DNA of 64,000 bases from Malurus cyaneus samueli (Eukaryota > Chordata > Aves > Passeriformes > Maluridae), in contig CM019228.1 of the NCBI GenBank assembly GCA_009741485.1, positions 10,926,696 through 10,990,695 of the forward strand, given 5' to 3'. The stretch's first letter is position 1; each line of letters starts with the position of its first letter. Below are positions 41,501-52,814 of the stretch, one piece after another. The notes beneath the pieces are model-generated. The model was not told the DNA's origin. It saw nothing but the letters and a program-made list of their open reading frames with translations, and did no database searches. Both the position numbers and the translations under genes were made by a program.

Positions 41501-44500
41501 GGAAGCTCTTTAACCTCCTTGTCATTCCTGTCCTCTTGTTCCAGTATGTCCATAGCATTGGGAATTTGTCCCTGGGTCACTTCCTTTACTCCATTTTCAG
41601 TACTATGTACTACTCCATCTGATAAAACTGCCTTTTTGGGAAGGACATCTTTTCCCTCTTCAGCACTAGTTTTATTGGAGACGTCTGTTGTCATCCTTCC
41701 TGAAGCAAGGTTAGAAGACTTGGAACCCTGATCTTCTGAAACCTTAATAAAAGAAATTGTTCTTCTCAGTTATCATTGAAATCAAAAAGCATTTGAGCAT
41801 AGCTGTGACTACCATGAATATTAACAAGTACATTGCTTCTGCTGAAGAAAAGGCCTTTATTCTATGTTCATTCTTTTTTGTTCCTCAACATTAATTAATC
41901 CAGGCTACAAGTCTTACAATTAGAATTATTTTACTAAGTGAAAACACCACAGAGAAGTCAACAGCTCAGGCTGAACTGAAGCCACAATGTTTATTTTCCC
42001 TCACTGCTTCAGTCCATGCTAAGGGATCCAACTAAATTAAATCCAAGGTTTTAACAGCACAAATTTTTCTTCTAACGTATTGAAATCAAAACCAAACATG
42101 TTTCTTTTGGCAGCTGCAAATCAACCTTAAATTTAGGAAACTTTCCTTTTGTTGTTCTTACACAACCTTCTTGCTAACAGATCAAGAAGTAGGCAAAACT
42201 CTGCTGTAGTACTTTAATTTTTGTGCCTTTACTTTGGTGATGTTCCAAAGAAAGTCTCAGCACATCATCTCTTCTTTCAAAAATTGATAATAATTGATTC
42301 TTCCATCCAGATTCTTGAACAAACTATTTCATATACAGAGTTTCAGTGTTCTTGAGGATGGTTTAATTTAATTTGTTAAACCTATAGTCTGTTAACTTGG
42401 AAAACCTTTAGGAACAAGTTCTTCTCTTAATGTATTTACCAAGTAAAGCTCCAATATCCAGATCCCTTAACCTGGAAATTGATTAACTTCTATATGACTC
42501 TTAAAAATCAAACCTAGATTAAAACTATGTTTAATAATGAGTGTGGTGCTGTCAAGGACCAGCAGTGAAAAGTGCCTAGGCATGTAAGACCTCGTTGTCT
42601 GGGCTTGTTTTGGAAGAGAAATCGAGTGTCTTTTAAAGGGAAACTTCCCACAGATCCCACCTGAAAATGGAACTCTCATACACTATATGTATCTACCATT
42701 ATTTGACATTTAAGGAACAGTCAGACCAAACTTACTGCAATCCAATAAAAAAACCTGTATTTCTAGCTGAATTTCAAAACCAAAAAAACAACAATGCTGC
42801 AAGAAATTTTTCTGTGCAGTGGCACAAAACAAAAGTATTAGAAGTGCTTATAAATGGAGCCCCTCAGTCCCAGGAGATCTAAGGAATGAGTAAACTGCAA
42901 AAACTGCAAAAATGAGTACTGCAAAACCCAATTACAACAACCAAATTACTGCAAAACCAAATTACAGCCATGAAGTGCACTGCTGCCTCACCTGTGTGAG
43001 GTCGTTGAGAGTGTCCTCCAGAACCTTCACTGTGAGCACAAAGGCTTGTTGGGCAAGAACCTGGCGATCTGCATCACGCAAGTACTTCCTGTGCCACAGA
43101 AAGAGAGCACAAATGAAGTGAACTGCCAAAAGCTTAACTCGAAAATCAAGAGCTAGAACATTGAAAGAAAAACAAGAAAAAAAAGAAAAACCCTACAAAG
43201 AATTTTAAAACAAGAGGAAAGCAAACAAAACATACACAGGTGCATACTGGAATATAACAGTATTGGAATACAACATTTTAACTCTGTTTCCTCCACTTCT
43301 CCCCTCCCCATAAGCATCAGAGATGACACAAATGAAGCAGAAGTCACCACTGTCTACAAATAGAGGGAAGAGGAGAAATGAAAAAAGAAAACACCTAACA
43401 ACCAAACCCAGAGCAAACCAGACAACCAGATTTCCTGTATGGAGCCTTCTGTGCCCCTCAAATATCAGCTTTTTATTCAAACCTTTTTTTGAAAAAGAGT
43501 ACTATAGTTACACAAAGCCATGTTGAACTCTCAGGTGATTTTCATGTTCTGGATAAAGCATGCATGTGAGATTAAGGACATCAACCAATCCTCTCTCTTT
43601 GATCATACCAGTTCCTTTGAACCCAGGATTTGTAAAGCTAAAACATGGGTTAATACCTTTTCTCCTAGTTAGTATTACAAAAAAATAACACTGTATGTGT
43701 AAAACATTCACTCTATAGCTTCATTTAATTGACTAGAGCGCTATAATTTCAGTGTATTCTGACACATTGTTTTAGTCTGCTTTCAAGGAAAACACTTCAG
43801 CCATCAATCCCACCTAATCAAGTTTGATGGAAAACTTAATTTCCATTTCAGAATTAGCTGGTTTTAATGAGAAGGCTACAAATCAAGTCAGTAACTTTGA
43901 AAGGTACTAGTTCAGTCAAAAGGCCAAGATTTTTAATACACATATTTCCTCTGTACGATTTTAGGTTAAATTGGTAACTTCGTATCTTTTGTCTGAAAAG
44001 CAAACCATAAACATCTGACTCCTCATTAGTTCAGTAATAACTAAAGCCTCCCTATTTTTAAAAATAGGGTTGTTCCAGGCATATACCAGACACACCCAGA
44101 ATATCTGCATTTCTAAGTTCCTCTAATGATTGCAGCTCACCATGGCTGGCACTGGCTGATCCAACATTTCAAATTGCTTGTTTTTTGAATTCAGTCTAGA
44201 CTTATAAATAACATAATATTTTTAGTACAGCTATGGGCTTACTTGGGACAGAATTTAAACCTTCTATGGTCCAGTACTTCTGATATGCTAAAAGTCAAAG
44301 TATTTTTGGCTTCAAGTTTGCTGAACAAGTGGTGACATATTCCCAGACACATTACAATCCATGCAAATTCACATGCACTCACACTCAAAAACACATGAAG
44401 AAATCTTCAATGCCTCCAACTTATTGCCATCAATCATTCAAATTTCATTTCCTAAGAATTTGCCAGAGAACCATTTCAACATTTCCCACAGGGCAATATA

Positions 44501-45252
44501 CTACAATTTTACCTCAGCTGCTTCAGTGTTTTCCTTGGATGTTTATTTTGGTCTTCCCATTGATACGAATCCATATATAGCTCACATTAATAGCTGCTTT
44601 TTTTCTTAAATAAGGTTAATGCAATTAAAATTAGATCACCCCTGAACAGGATAAGCTTTTTAAATAGCATCAGCTGCCAAGAGGCACATAACCATTGTTC
44701 AGTCCATCAAGGATTACAGGAAGGCAGGATGCTGGGCCGTGACCTCCCTCACTGCACTCAGCTCTTATGCAAGAGCGAGCAGAGGGTGCACAAGTCACCA
44801 CGCTCTGTTTCTCCAGCGACTCCCTCCACGTGACACAACACCTCTCTAAGCCTGTTAAGGCACCTCTCTGCCTGCTCTGAGTTTCAAGAGAAAGGCAGAG
44901 AAACTCTAGGCTATATTATAAAATAGTAATCCTGAGAAAAATTAACCATCATTCCACTATATTCCCGAGGGAATCGGTCTAAAGGCTTTTTTCCTAAACA
45001 AAGAACAGCTTTAAATAAAATAGTCATACAGTGAAAAAAATGTATTCAAAGCTTTACAAAGTAATGGCTTAAAATAAATCTATCATACTTTCCCTGATCA
45101 GGGGTCCTCTGTAGCATAGATGAAACTTTGAGCAAGGTGTTGTAATCCTTTAGCTGTGACAGCACATTCAGCAGCAGGACAATCGAGCGGTTCATATGAG
45201 ACGCGAAACTGCCCGGGCGGTCGATCTCATCCACGGGGATGCGCCAGATTCC
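17368..45252 (-). CDS. CABIN1: CABIN1 (calcineurin-binding protein cabin-1), C-terminal part, eight coding exons (overall span)
   Basis: Overall entry for the recognisable coding part of CABIN1; the exons are listed separately. Eight exons on the minus strand join with matching phases (0, 2, 0, 0, 0, 1, 1, 0 at successive starts) to 1806 nt, giving 601 residues and a TGA stop. Identification rests on remembered near-identity to mammalian CABIN1 over several stretches: [65 protein letters not shown] and the terminus DEDDDYMDI. In the family, CABIN1 is a nuclear scaffold that docks on calcineurin, represses MEF2 by recruiting co-repressors, and is a subunit of the HIRA/UBN1/CABIN1 histone H3.3 chaperone complex. 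The N-terminal TPR-like three quarters of the protein is not found in the window, so the gene is partial here. Codon use and splice sites look intact, with no frameshift. Confidence 0.95.
17512..18008 (-). other. CABIN1 last intron
   Basis: A 497-nt intron, GT...AG, with a long TC-rich tract before its acceptor. A sense-strand ORF of 72 codons lies at 17646-17864. It is not spliced into the recognised frame, and I see no known domain in it. Confidence 0.85.
18009..18235 (-). CDS. CABIN1: CABIN1 exon G (calcineurin docking motif)
   Basis: A 227-nt exon that completes an alanine codon and adds 75 codons. It begins with a serine-rich stretch, [11 protein letters not shown], and continues through ILPNMPKL and [13 protein letters not shown] to [14 protein letters not shown] at fragment residues 527-532 is a PxIxIT-type motif; in the family this segment is the calcineurin-binding site through which CABIN1 inhibits the phosphatase. 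The following [14 protein letters not shown] and the start of the EETKQKLK helix are essentially unchanged from mammals, making this the most conserved part of the fragment. The acceptor is TTCTGTTTAG and the donor is AAAG/GTAATA. The exon ends inside the MEF2-binding helix. Confidence 0.96.
18236..19975 (-). other. CABIN1 intron between exons F and G
   Basis: About 1.74 kb of AT-rich intron. No exon was recognised, although mammalian CABIN1 has extra coding sequence at this junction. No repeat element seen. Confidence 0.8.
19976..20140 (-). CDS. CABIN1: CABIN1 exon F
   Basis: A 165-nt exon that starts with two bases completing a glutamate codon and ends with one base. It reads [16 protein letters not shown] and then [20 protein letters not shown], ending near SGHVCTP. 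Alignment to remembered mammalian CABIN1 rests on the QVKMAPTSSPAEPHCWPAE segment, so identity is lower than in neighbouring exons. The donor is CCCCAG/GTAGGAG. The acceptor TTACTAAAG lacks a good polypyrimidine tract and is the least certain boundary in the gene; a shift of two bases to the next AG would break the phase. Mammalian CABIN1 has about 30 more residues after this point, which this bird lacks or encodes in an exon I did not recognise between 18236 and 19975. Confidence 0.85.
20141..30607 (-). other. CABIN1 intron between exons E and F
   Basis: About 10.5 kb. It contains a 17-bp minisatellite at 21925-21986. It also contains a plus-strand acidic ORF at 27169-27462, opposite to the gene, that is not recognisable. 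The rest appears to be unique AT-rich intron sequence without a recognised exon or transposon. Confidence 0.75.
21925..21986. repeat. 17-bp minisatellite, about 3.6 units
   Basis: Unit CAGGATTCCACATCAGC, starting at 21925, 21942, 21959 and 21976 (last unit partial). The units are identical except for one G-to-C change in the third. The uniformity points to recent expansion and probable length polymorphism. Confidence 0.93.
30608..30899 (-). CDS. CABIN1: CABIN1 exon E (serine-rich linker)
   Basis: A 292-nt exon with a phase 0 start and one extra base at the end. It opens [20 protein letters not shown], matching the mammalian segment GDTPTTPKHPKDSRENFF. It then runs through a fast-evolving proline- and serine-rich linker with a near-pure serine run, encoded by TCT, TCA and TCC repeats at about 30711-30745 on the plus strand. 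The donor is CGTG/GTAAGTC (strong). The acceptor is TTTTTTATGTAG. The linker is probably disordered and connects the conserved helices to the C-terminal calcineurin and MEF2 docking region. Length of the serine tract may vary among individuals or species because it rests on a trinucleotide repeat. Confidence 0.93.
32002..32018. repeat. T17 homopolymer
   Basis: Seventeen T on the plus strand inside a CABIN1 intron. No retroposon with target-site duplication was recognised next to it. Confidence 0.95.
32640..32995 (-). mobile_element. CR1 LINE fragment, minus orientation, old and diverged
   Basis: The plus strand resembles the reverse complement of an avian CR1 3' region. The phrases GAGGTCTCCAGTCCAAC, CAGGCCCCTGTTCCAGTG and TTTTACCACCTTCTCAGTGAA correspond to the usual CR1 antisense phrases for the segment before the 3' end. 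It is therefore in the same orientation as CABIN1. Limits are approximate, the copy is clearly mutated, and no ORF remains. Confidence 0.75.
33218..33419. repeat. Tandem duplication, two copies of 100 bp
   Basis: Copy 1 at 33218-33317 and copy 2 at 33318 to about 33416-33419. I count only three or four substitutions and a one-base deletion between them, so they are about 95-97 percent identical. Both contain TTTTCAACCCAATGAAAC and CAGAGACTTCGGAAGG. The high identity suggests a recent event. It lies in a CABIN1 intron. Confidence 0.95.
35787..35787. other. Single ambiguous base (N)
   Basis: The only non-ACGT base in the window, inside a CABIN1 intron, 40 bp before a C-rich stretch (35832-35870). 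It probably marks an unresolved polymorphism or consensus call and does not affect any recognised exon. Confidence 0.95.
40577..40651 (-). CDS. CABIN1: CABIN1 exon D
   Basis: A 75-nt exon, exactly 25 codons, phase 0 at both ends. It encodes [17 protein letters not shown] followed by MGASAQKQ, with only conservative changes from mammalian CABIN1. The acceptor is TTCTCTGTTCAG and the donor is CAG/GTAAGC, both close to consensus. The residues form the end of the conserved helical block that starts in the preceding exon. A symmetrical 25-codon exon could be skipped without a frameshift, but nothing in the sequence shows that it is. Confidence 0.95.
40652..41100 (-). other. CABIN1 intron between exons C and D
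   Basis: A short intron of 449 nt with an ordinary acceptor and a weaker GTATTC donor. Nothing else seen in it. Confidence 0.85.
41101..41742 (-). CDS. CABIN1: CABIN1 exon C (large linker exon with basic cluster)
   Basis: The largest recognised exon, 642 nt and 214 codons, phase 0 at both ends. Its first half (fragment residues about 88-210) is a hydrophilic, acidic and poorly conserved linker containing the motif [10 protein letters not shown], whose mammalian counterpart is MTTDVSHK. A conserved [10 protein letters not shown] segment follows, then a basic cluster [10 protein letters not shown] that could serve as a nuclear localisation signal. The exon closes with the strongly conserved helix [16 protein letters not shown] and a second helix ending SETYMLIKQ. 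The acceptor is TTTATTAAG/GTTTCAG. The donor, CAG/GTATTCTATC, is somewhat weak. Several TPEL- and SPTEL-like serine/threonine-proline sites suggest phosphorylation, which is inference only. Confidence 0.95.
41743..42991 (-). other. CABIN1 intron between exons B and C
   Basis: About 1.25 kb, AT-rich. Close to the donor, at 42895-42966, is a short irregular tandem of ACTGCAAAA and CCAAATTAC units. No exon or transposon seen. Confidence 0.85.
42992..43088 (-). CDS. CABIN1: CABIN1 exon B
   Basis: This 97-nt exon completes a split lysine codon and adds 32 codons, starting [14 protein letters not shown] and ending EDTLNDLTQ. This is almost the same as the mammalian segment that follows the QGK of the previous exon. 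The acceptor is TGTGGCACAG and the donor is CAG/GTGAGGC, both strong. It continues the helical region and ends just before the variable acidic linker encoded by the next exon. The one-base start matches the two-base overhang of the upstream exon, which supports both boundaries. Confidence 0.95.
43089..45088 (-). other. CABIN1 intron between exons A and B
   Basis: A 2.0-kb intron. A slightly GC-richer stretch at 44700-44880 has no recognised coding potential. No transposon seen. Confidence 0.85.
45089..45252 (-). CDS. CABIN1: CABIN1 exon A (most 5' exon recognised)
   Basis: This 164-nt exon encodes residues 1-54 of the 601-residue fragment plus two bases of a lysine codon. It begins [14 protein letters not shown] and ends near QRTPDQGK, which matches mammalian CABIN1 just after the NKTNFFN segment. 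The acceptor is CTCTGCAG at 45253-45260 and the exon starts in phase 0. The donor is AAA/GTATGATAG at 45088, which is weaker than consensus. The encoded segment is a predicted helical stretch, [20 protein letters not shown], near the end of the CABIN1 repeat region. The reading frame stays open for another 100 codons upstream, to an ATG at 45552; I treat that as intron because it does not resemble CABIN1. The preceding CABIN1 exon was not found anywhere between here and 64000. Confidence 0.93.
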
Positions 45253-48200
45253 CTGCAGAGAAAGGAAAAGAGGAAACCTTTCAAGAGGGATCCAGCTGAA
45301 AAGGACAGAACCATGAAAATGTGGGTCACATTCTGCAGCATGTTGAGTTTCACCGAGGGCCAGGGGAATAATGGACAGACAAAAGCTGTGGTCCCACAGA
45401 CAGGGAGATATGGATTTAGATCTCGATTTGAAGTCAACTGATTCCTGCCAGTGGCAAAAGAGGAAGGCCCACAGAAACCACAGCACATCTTCTAAATATG
45501 TTTCTGCACTATTCCGAGAAAAAGCAAGCAAAGCCCAAATTTTATTGCGCATTTTTCTTCAATGCTAATGAACACGCCCTCCTAAGCCAAAGCTCCAACT
45601 ACCATAAAAAATAAGGAGTAACTTAAATTAAGTTTTCCTGGCCTGAGAGCTGTTACTCATATGCAGTCATAGCAAGTTTCTATCTTCAAATAATCTGTTA
45701 CTAAATATCTTAGCAACTTGTTAGTGCCTTGATATCATCAGTGTTCACTATGGACTAACCAGACCAATAGGAAGAATCAGATTCCTCAGCAGGATGCATT
45801 TTCCAGTGGCAGATTCAAATACTTGGGCATACATCCTGATCCTCCTAATTAAATTTCTGCTGCAAGGGAATCTTTGGGGAGCAAGCTGGAGACTGATAGG
45901 AAATATAATTTAATTAGGGTTAGTCAGCTCAGATTTTGCCATGTCTAATAAGTCTAACAAGATTGTTTCAGGTGCTTATTGGGATTCTGTCAGCACCCTA
46001 GTCAACCACACCTGAAAAATGAACTGCATGTACTGCCACGCTTGTATGTTAGGATGGTACTTATATTATGACCATTCACAAAAACGGCTGTTGCATCAGT
46101 GCAAACCCTTCCCTCACGCTTTATTTGGTTCTGAGGCTTTTCCTGTAGTAGTTTTCTAGGATGAAAATCCCCTGACCATGTACACAATTTTGTGACAAGG
46201 CAGAAAAGAAGTCTCATTGATAGGAGCACCTGACTGAAAATGAGTTTGGCTTTCCAAACCTGTTCAGAGAGCAGGATATACAAATATTTACTCCTTTATC
46301 CTTGTTTAAAGGTCTTTCTTTGATTTGTTTAGCTTTACTTTCTGTGTGATCAAAACTCTTCAGAACTTAATATAAAGTGGAAGCAAAGAAAACAATAAGT
46401 GCAATCATAAATGACATTTGACCAGAAAAGCAGATCCATAACCCCCTGTCTACAATGGATCCTTCCCCTGCATGTCTGCAGAGAATCTGCAGTTCTGCTT
46501 CATAAGATGCATAGGAACTTAGAAAAAAACCCACAGAAATATCAGTGGTTTAATATCAGTGTTTTTACATGGAAAACAATTACTTCAACTAGATATAATG
46601 CACAGACTAATAATCTGCCAAATTTTCTTGCCCTTGCTTTTCCTCATGCTCTTTACTCTTACTCCCTAGTGATCACAGTAAAGCTGCTCTTCCTCCTTGC
46701 CCCCTGAAGCTCTCTTTCAAACCCTTTTATGTAGCTTTCCTTTTCCAGAACATATCTAAAACCATGCCGTGACCAACCCCCAGGCACGACCATCGCTTCC
46801 TCCTGTTCCCAACAACCAAAGTCCCAAACAACTTCCACAGCTCGCTGGCCAAGAGCTCATCTGCTCAGGGAGCTCTGCAGCTCACAAGCACATAGAGATC
46901 ATGCAGGTAACAGTTCTGGAAACCAGCACACAGTCCATTTAAACAGAGATGCTTTTTCTTCCCCCAAAGCATACAATGGCTTTCCTTTCAGGCTACAGAT
47001 GAAACACACATTCTGGAGCTGCTATTTTTTGCTTCTCTGCACATATGTAAACTGGGTTTCTGCCAAATCCTAAAACAAGTGAATGCCTCATAATGGCACC
47101 ACATTGCAACAACCTACTTAGCCAATTTAACTACACAAAACAATTTATGGTCAACTACAGCACACTGTAGGAGTGGAACAGTGCCAATGTGTAGGTAGGT
47201 TCCTGGTCTTTTTCAGCATTATCTCATCCTTCATTTGAATCAGGAGGATGACTTGGATCAGACACTGTATCTGGAATTAGTTGGAAATAATTTTGCAGCT
47301 CCTTCTCACATATCCCATATATACATTTTAATGCTACCTAGGAAATTACAATAATGTATAAGAACCATCTGCAATGACAGAATATACAAACTGAAACTGC
47401 ATCCAGAAGGCCAGGAAAAAGTCCCTCAGATAGAAACAAAGTTGCGTATTTCTGGAGAATGCGACTGTCTTTCTACAACAGAGCACATTAGAAGAGTTTA
47501 AATTAAAACTCACATTAGGGGTGTTCAAGTTTTACCATTGCAGTTGAAAAAGTAGGACTGATTTCAAAAGGAAAGTCACTAACTTTTCATGTGTTGACTT
47601 GTAGCTTTATAAATGCAAAACAGCAATAGATAGATGTTCAATACATATCTGTCCATACCTGCCTGTTCCACACAGGTATGTTCTGCCAAAAGCAGAAAGA
47701 AACCTGCCATCCAGAGTAAGAACAATCTTCATTCCATCACTGTGATTTATTAAGCAATATGCAAAACACTGATGCTAAAGTGAGTTTATCAGAAATTATT
47801 TCAGGAGTGATGTTGAACTTTTAAGGCTGCGACTTCAGTCAGAATCTAAAGAATGTTTTGTTTAAGTCTCTCCAAAAGGCAAGTTTAACAAACCCCATCA
47901 GGTATTAATTTTTCCTTCCCAAGTATCAATAAACTTCAGGAAGAATACTTCTGAATTCAGATCACACACTGCAACTTCTTTTAAGAAGCTGAATGTTAGG
48001 GTTTTTTTTTTTAACCCTAAAGAAATATACAAATGCAAAGCTTGTAAACATGCAACTGAGGAGATGACCAGGAAATGTTATTCAGTTTGACTAAAAGTTT
48101 TTATATCATCACTTGAAAATTGAGATTTGTTAGTGAAGTATCTCTCTTGAAAGCACACCCAGAGAGGAGTGCAGATCCTTGGAACAACAATTTCCAATTC

Positions 48201-50642
48201 TTTGAAAGGTTTTGTTACTGGTTATGACTGCACAGGGTACCTGACAAAATGTCTCCAGCTCTGGCCACGGAAAGGATTTTACATCCAACGCCCACTCCTG
48301 TTTGCTAGCCACCATTGCCACTGCTGAAAGGTTCTCCTCCCTGCTGCCACAGCCAGCAGAGCTGTTTACACCAAACCAGAGGAAGGAGTGAGACGCTTCC
48401 AACAACTCCAAAACGCCTCTCAAGATCCAAAACATCAGGCTGCTCTCCATGCCTTCCTGGCAAAACAAACATGCTGCAAGAGTGGGGGCGGGGGAAGCCT
48501 GACACACACTGCTAGGAAAAGATAAATCTGGGAGTAGAAAATCCTGCAGAGAACTTAATACTGAATCTTACATTAAATACAAAACTGAATAATGAAGCCA
48601 GTCTACCATAATCTTGGTGATACTTTTACAATTCTTTTTCAGCTTGGAATTGCTGCTCTGCCTCCCTTTGTGGAAGGAGGGTGAGCAGAAGAGGACGGTG
48701 CTGCGAGCAGAGCTGCAGCCCTGTGGTACTTTCTAGTTCAGTCACTGAAAATAGAAAGGAAGGAAGTGTTTATTATTTCTCCACGCTGCTTACTCCAGAA
48801 CTTTAGGGGAGGGGATTCCCTGGGGTTTAGGAATGCCTCTCTGAGGAGGAGAGGCTGACAGATCCCAGCAAACCCCAAACTTCCCTGGGGATGGCTGCTG
48901 CTGCCACGGCACAGCTCCAGGGTAAGCCATTTTCTGAGCACAGATCAAACTTTACTCTCTCACTGCTCCATGGCTTCGCTTCTTAACGAAATGGAGAAAT
49001 GCAAGTCATGCTTCAGATGATCCAATGTAACAAGCAAACACATAAAACCCACACTGCTACAAATAAAGACTTCCCATTACTTAACTCTCTCTTTTTTATC
49101 CTTTTTTTTTTTAAGGGGTCCCAGAAGTTCACGTTGCACTATATACAACAAACTGGATTCCAAGTGACCAAAGCAAAACCAAACACTTCTTCATTTGTCA
49201 GTCTCTGTAATACCCTGCTAAGAAGAGCCTTTAGTAAAAAAAACCCAGGATTTTAAAATGATTTTTAAATTGCTAGAAAGTATGACAAAATGAGCAAACT
49301 AACTAACTAAGTGGTGCAGGGAAGGCACCAATTAATAATGCAACAACCCATACAGTATTTCAAAATCATGAAGTTGGACTAACCACAGCTGTATAATCCC
49401 TGGAAAGCTCACACTTACCTAAACTTTCTAAAGTCTCTGCTTTAATACAAGGGTACAGCACAACATACTGAAGTACTACTAGTTTTACTCATGTCCTGTC
49501 GTAGCTACTTATATCATTTTAATGTCTTGCTCCGGGTGCCTGCAGAGGAAAGGGATGTGGTTCAAGCTGAACAGATTCAACACACAGGATCTGAGAGCTC
49601 AGTATTTTCAGCTAAGAAGGTACAGCACAGACCCTTGAATATCCCCACTCCTCTGTAAGCTTTGCTTTATTTAGTGCTCAAATTGGGGAGCGTGTCTTTG
49701 CCTGACTCACGACTTCCTGCGACTTCTGAGTGTAACCATTAAAACCACTGCCCCCTCCCCCATTCAGCAAATTACTAAACCACCTTTCCTCATCCAATCT
49801 TAACATGCTCCCATATCTCTTATTATTTTACTCTGTCACCTGATTTTGACTTTTCTTCTTTTCTACAGATAATTCTATTATTTTTCTTCTGCAATACCCC
49901 ATTTCATCCACACTGCTATTCAGCATGTAATGGAACAATTCTGCCTCTGTGAACAGGAATCTGAGTGGGTACAGAAGTATTAAGAAAGGAAAGCAGCTAT
50001 ATTCAGAGTATTAAAACTATTATCTGCATGGGCCAGTGTCATCAAGCAACCCTTGCTAACCATAACTTAGCCAATTTCAGGAAAACCTTACAAATTTTTT
50101 CAGACTACAGTTATTACACAGTACAGTAACAGAATATATTTAAAAAGTATGATAATAAATAAATTTTATCAGCCTGGAAAAGGAAACAGAAATAAAGGCA
50201 AAACTGCAGCAACCTTCTTTCAATAAGTCAAGAACAAGCAGGATTACAATCCTTGGTCTATAAGGCAAATATTGTCAATTCCTTATTTTCTTATCTTTTA
50301 AATAGACACACACTTGGAAATGATAAACAGCAGGTATGCATTTTGGAAGAACTGTGGATTTCTGTAACATTACTTCAGTAAGACAGCAGCATGAAAAAAT
50401 ATTGACCAATGGAAGTGCTCCACATGTTCCAACCATCATATGCTGATGAAGAAACATAATGGACAATTCTCACCTCTTATTTCTCTCTTCAAAATACAGT
50501 ATATTTGCAGAGTCTTAAATTTCAGACTTTTCAATTTCCAGAACAATCATTTTACAGTTGACTTGACATTTAACTGGTTTTAACCCTACGAAAAGAACAC
50601 CCAAGCTACAGCCACTTGGGAGACCATGAGCATGAATCAGTG

Positions 50643-50662
50643 ACACACACACACACACACAC
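50643..50662. repeat. (AC)10 microsatellite
   Basis: Ten AC dinucleotides on the plus strand without interruption. Confidence 0.95.
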
Positions 50663-50936
50663 AGGAGGCAGGGAAAGGGAATTATTTCCTTGCTGCACAA
50701 GCAATTCCATAAAACCAGAAATGCCTTGTTAAGAAGATGAGTTACAAGTTCAGGTGGAATTAATGAAACAGAAACTGAGGCCTAGAGATGGTCTTTGCAG
50801 AGCTTTGGGTTTGGCCATTTGCCAGGCAGAATCGAGAGGTTTATGTTCACCCGGTCAGGAGGCTTGAGGAGTTTTCACTCAGATGGTTCCCATGTACCAT
50901 GTGATTCACAACCATGTCAACACAAAGTCACATCAC

Positions 50937-50954
50937 TTTTTTTTTTTTTTTTTT
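50937..50954. repeat. T18 homopolymer followed by A6
   Basis: Eighteen T followed by a short A run. No associated retroposed gene was recognised. Confidence 0.95.
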
Positions 50955-52814
50955 AAAAAAGGGAAACAGCTAACTAGACTGTAAGAAAAGGAAATAAAGA
51001 AACCATTCTACTTCATGGCTGTGACAGAAAGACAAAGAAAGTAAGGAGGAGCAACAGACCAGTCTCTTAAAACCTGTTTGAAGGTACAATCCTGCTCAAA
51101 CAATAACACAGCTGCATTCCCTCCAGAGCTCTGCACCAGAGTGCCTCAGGCAGACATCACCCACATGAAAACCCAGGAAACACAGGAGGTGTGTGCATAA
51201 TGCATCATCCTCTGGGTGAAGGTGGCTGTTCCCTGCACTGCTTCTCCAGGTTAACACCATCAGTGCTGGGGCAGGGTCCTTCTCCAGGCTACTCTAAGTA
51301 ACAGCCCTCAGAGTCCCTCTTGTTTAATCCCTCATTCTCTGACCTGAAATCTGGGGTGCTAAAGAAGAGGTGGATTTGAAGGTAAAGCTGTGGAACACTG
51401 ATTCTTTTTTTCCTTTTTTCTGTTGCCAACATTAACAAAGGTTCCCTTTTGGACAGCTGAACAACTTCTCAAACTGGAAGGTCAGTTACTGATAAAAAGC
51501 CTTTGGAACAAATTACTTAAGTACATTTATCATCTTTCCACTGTAAGCTGCACCCTTTTACCAGCTGTATTTTAGGAAAGAGAGAAAAAGGGATTGATTA
51601 GGAAAGGAATTAAATTACCAGCATTTAAGTTTTTTAAACTTCCAGACAATTCAGGGTTGCCAGAGGGATGCAGAAGAGCAGAAATCATCCAGAGACTTAG
51701 TCAGGCACTCCATCTACTCAACACAAAACTGAGGGGTGTCTCCTCACCCATGTTGGAATTTCTGCTTTTGTTACTTCAGTATCCTTTTCTGGGGTACATT
51801 TGGGTTTTATGCCATGTCCCTGTCTGAAAGAGTTTGGAATTTTTTCTTTGGGAAGATATAAAGAACTGAAATTCAGAGAACAAAGACTGCTTCTCAATCT
51901 TCTGACACACAAATAACTTAATGCAGAAGCCTAATGAAAGAATATGAAACCTTGCTGGGAAAACCCTTTACCAGAATTTTGAATTTCTTTAGGCATTTTT
52001 GGGACCTGATATGGGAAGACTTCTATACCACTGAAATAACTGGCTAGCAAGGCACATTTAGAGAGTGACAGAGGTTCTGGTTTTGCCTCACAGACAGCCT
52101 TTCTTTGTTTTAAGAGGATTTTTCTGCTAAGCACTTTTCTGCTACAACCAGATTGCCTGGCATCAGATGCAAATGGTACCCCAAGTTAATGAAACAAGCT
52201 TGGTACAGTCCACCATCAGCCTGGAAGTGGGTAGGCTTCTGCATTAGCCCATGAAGACATAACCAAACTCTCAATTTTGACAACATTTGGCATTAATCTA
52301 ACTCCATATGTCTCTGATACAGACATACACTTAATGGCACCACCTAGAAAACTTTTACAGAGGGATAAAGACATTTAGGGGATGTGGCTCACCTGAGCTA
52401 TTATAAGCTCCACTCCAGGATGAGGTGAGTTACAAGCTAGAAACGACTATTTCCTTTCAACACAAAGGATGATGACTAAGTCATAAAAGATGACAAATGT
52501 TAGGGGACATAAATGACAACCAGAAACTTTGCAAAGTAGCTCTGGTCTCTATCAGTGGGAAGCCAAGACTAAGCCCCACCATTCAATCTTACTCCTAAAG
52601 GAAGTGCTGCAAAACCACAGAACTGGGGTTAACACAAAGCAGAGAGAAGCTGTTGCTTCCCAGTGAAGGGCAAGTTTAAGGATTATGGAGATTTTTTTTC
52701 ACCCAGACCCCAACACTTCTGTCACTATAGCGACTGTCCCCATCTCCCCAGAGGTTCAGAGCAAACAGCCAGTAGTGCACATGCACTGTAACTGGTATTG
52801 TTTGGTGGAAGGAA

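Noticed and set aside
42895..42966. Short irregular tandem of ACTGCAAAA and CCAAATTAC units
   Set aside because: Seen and mentioned with the intron, but too short and imperfect to list as a separate element.
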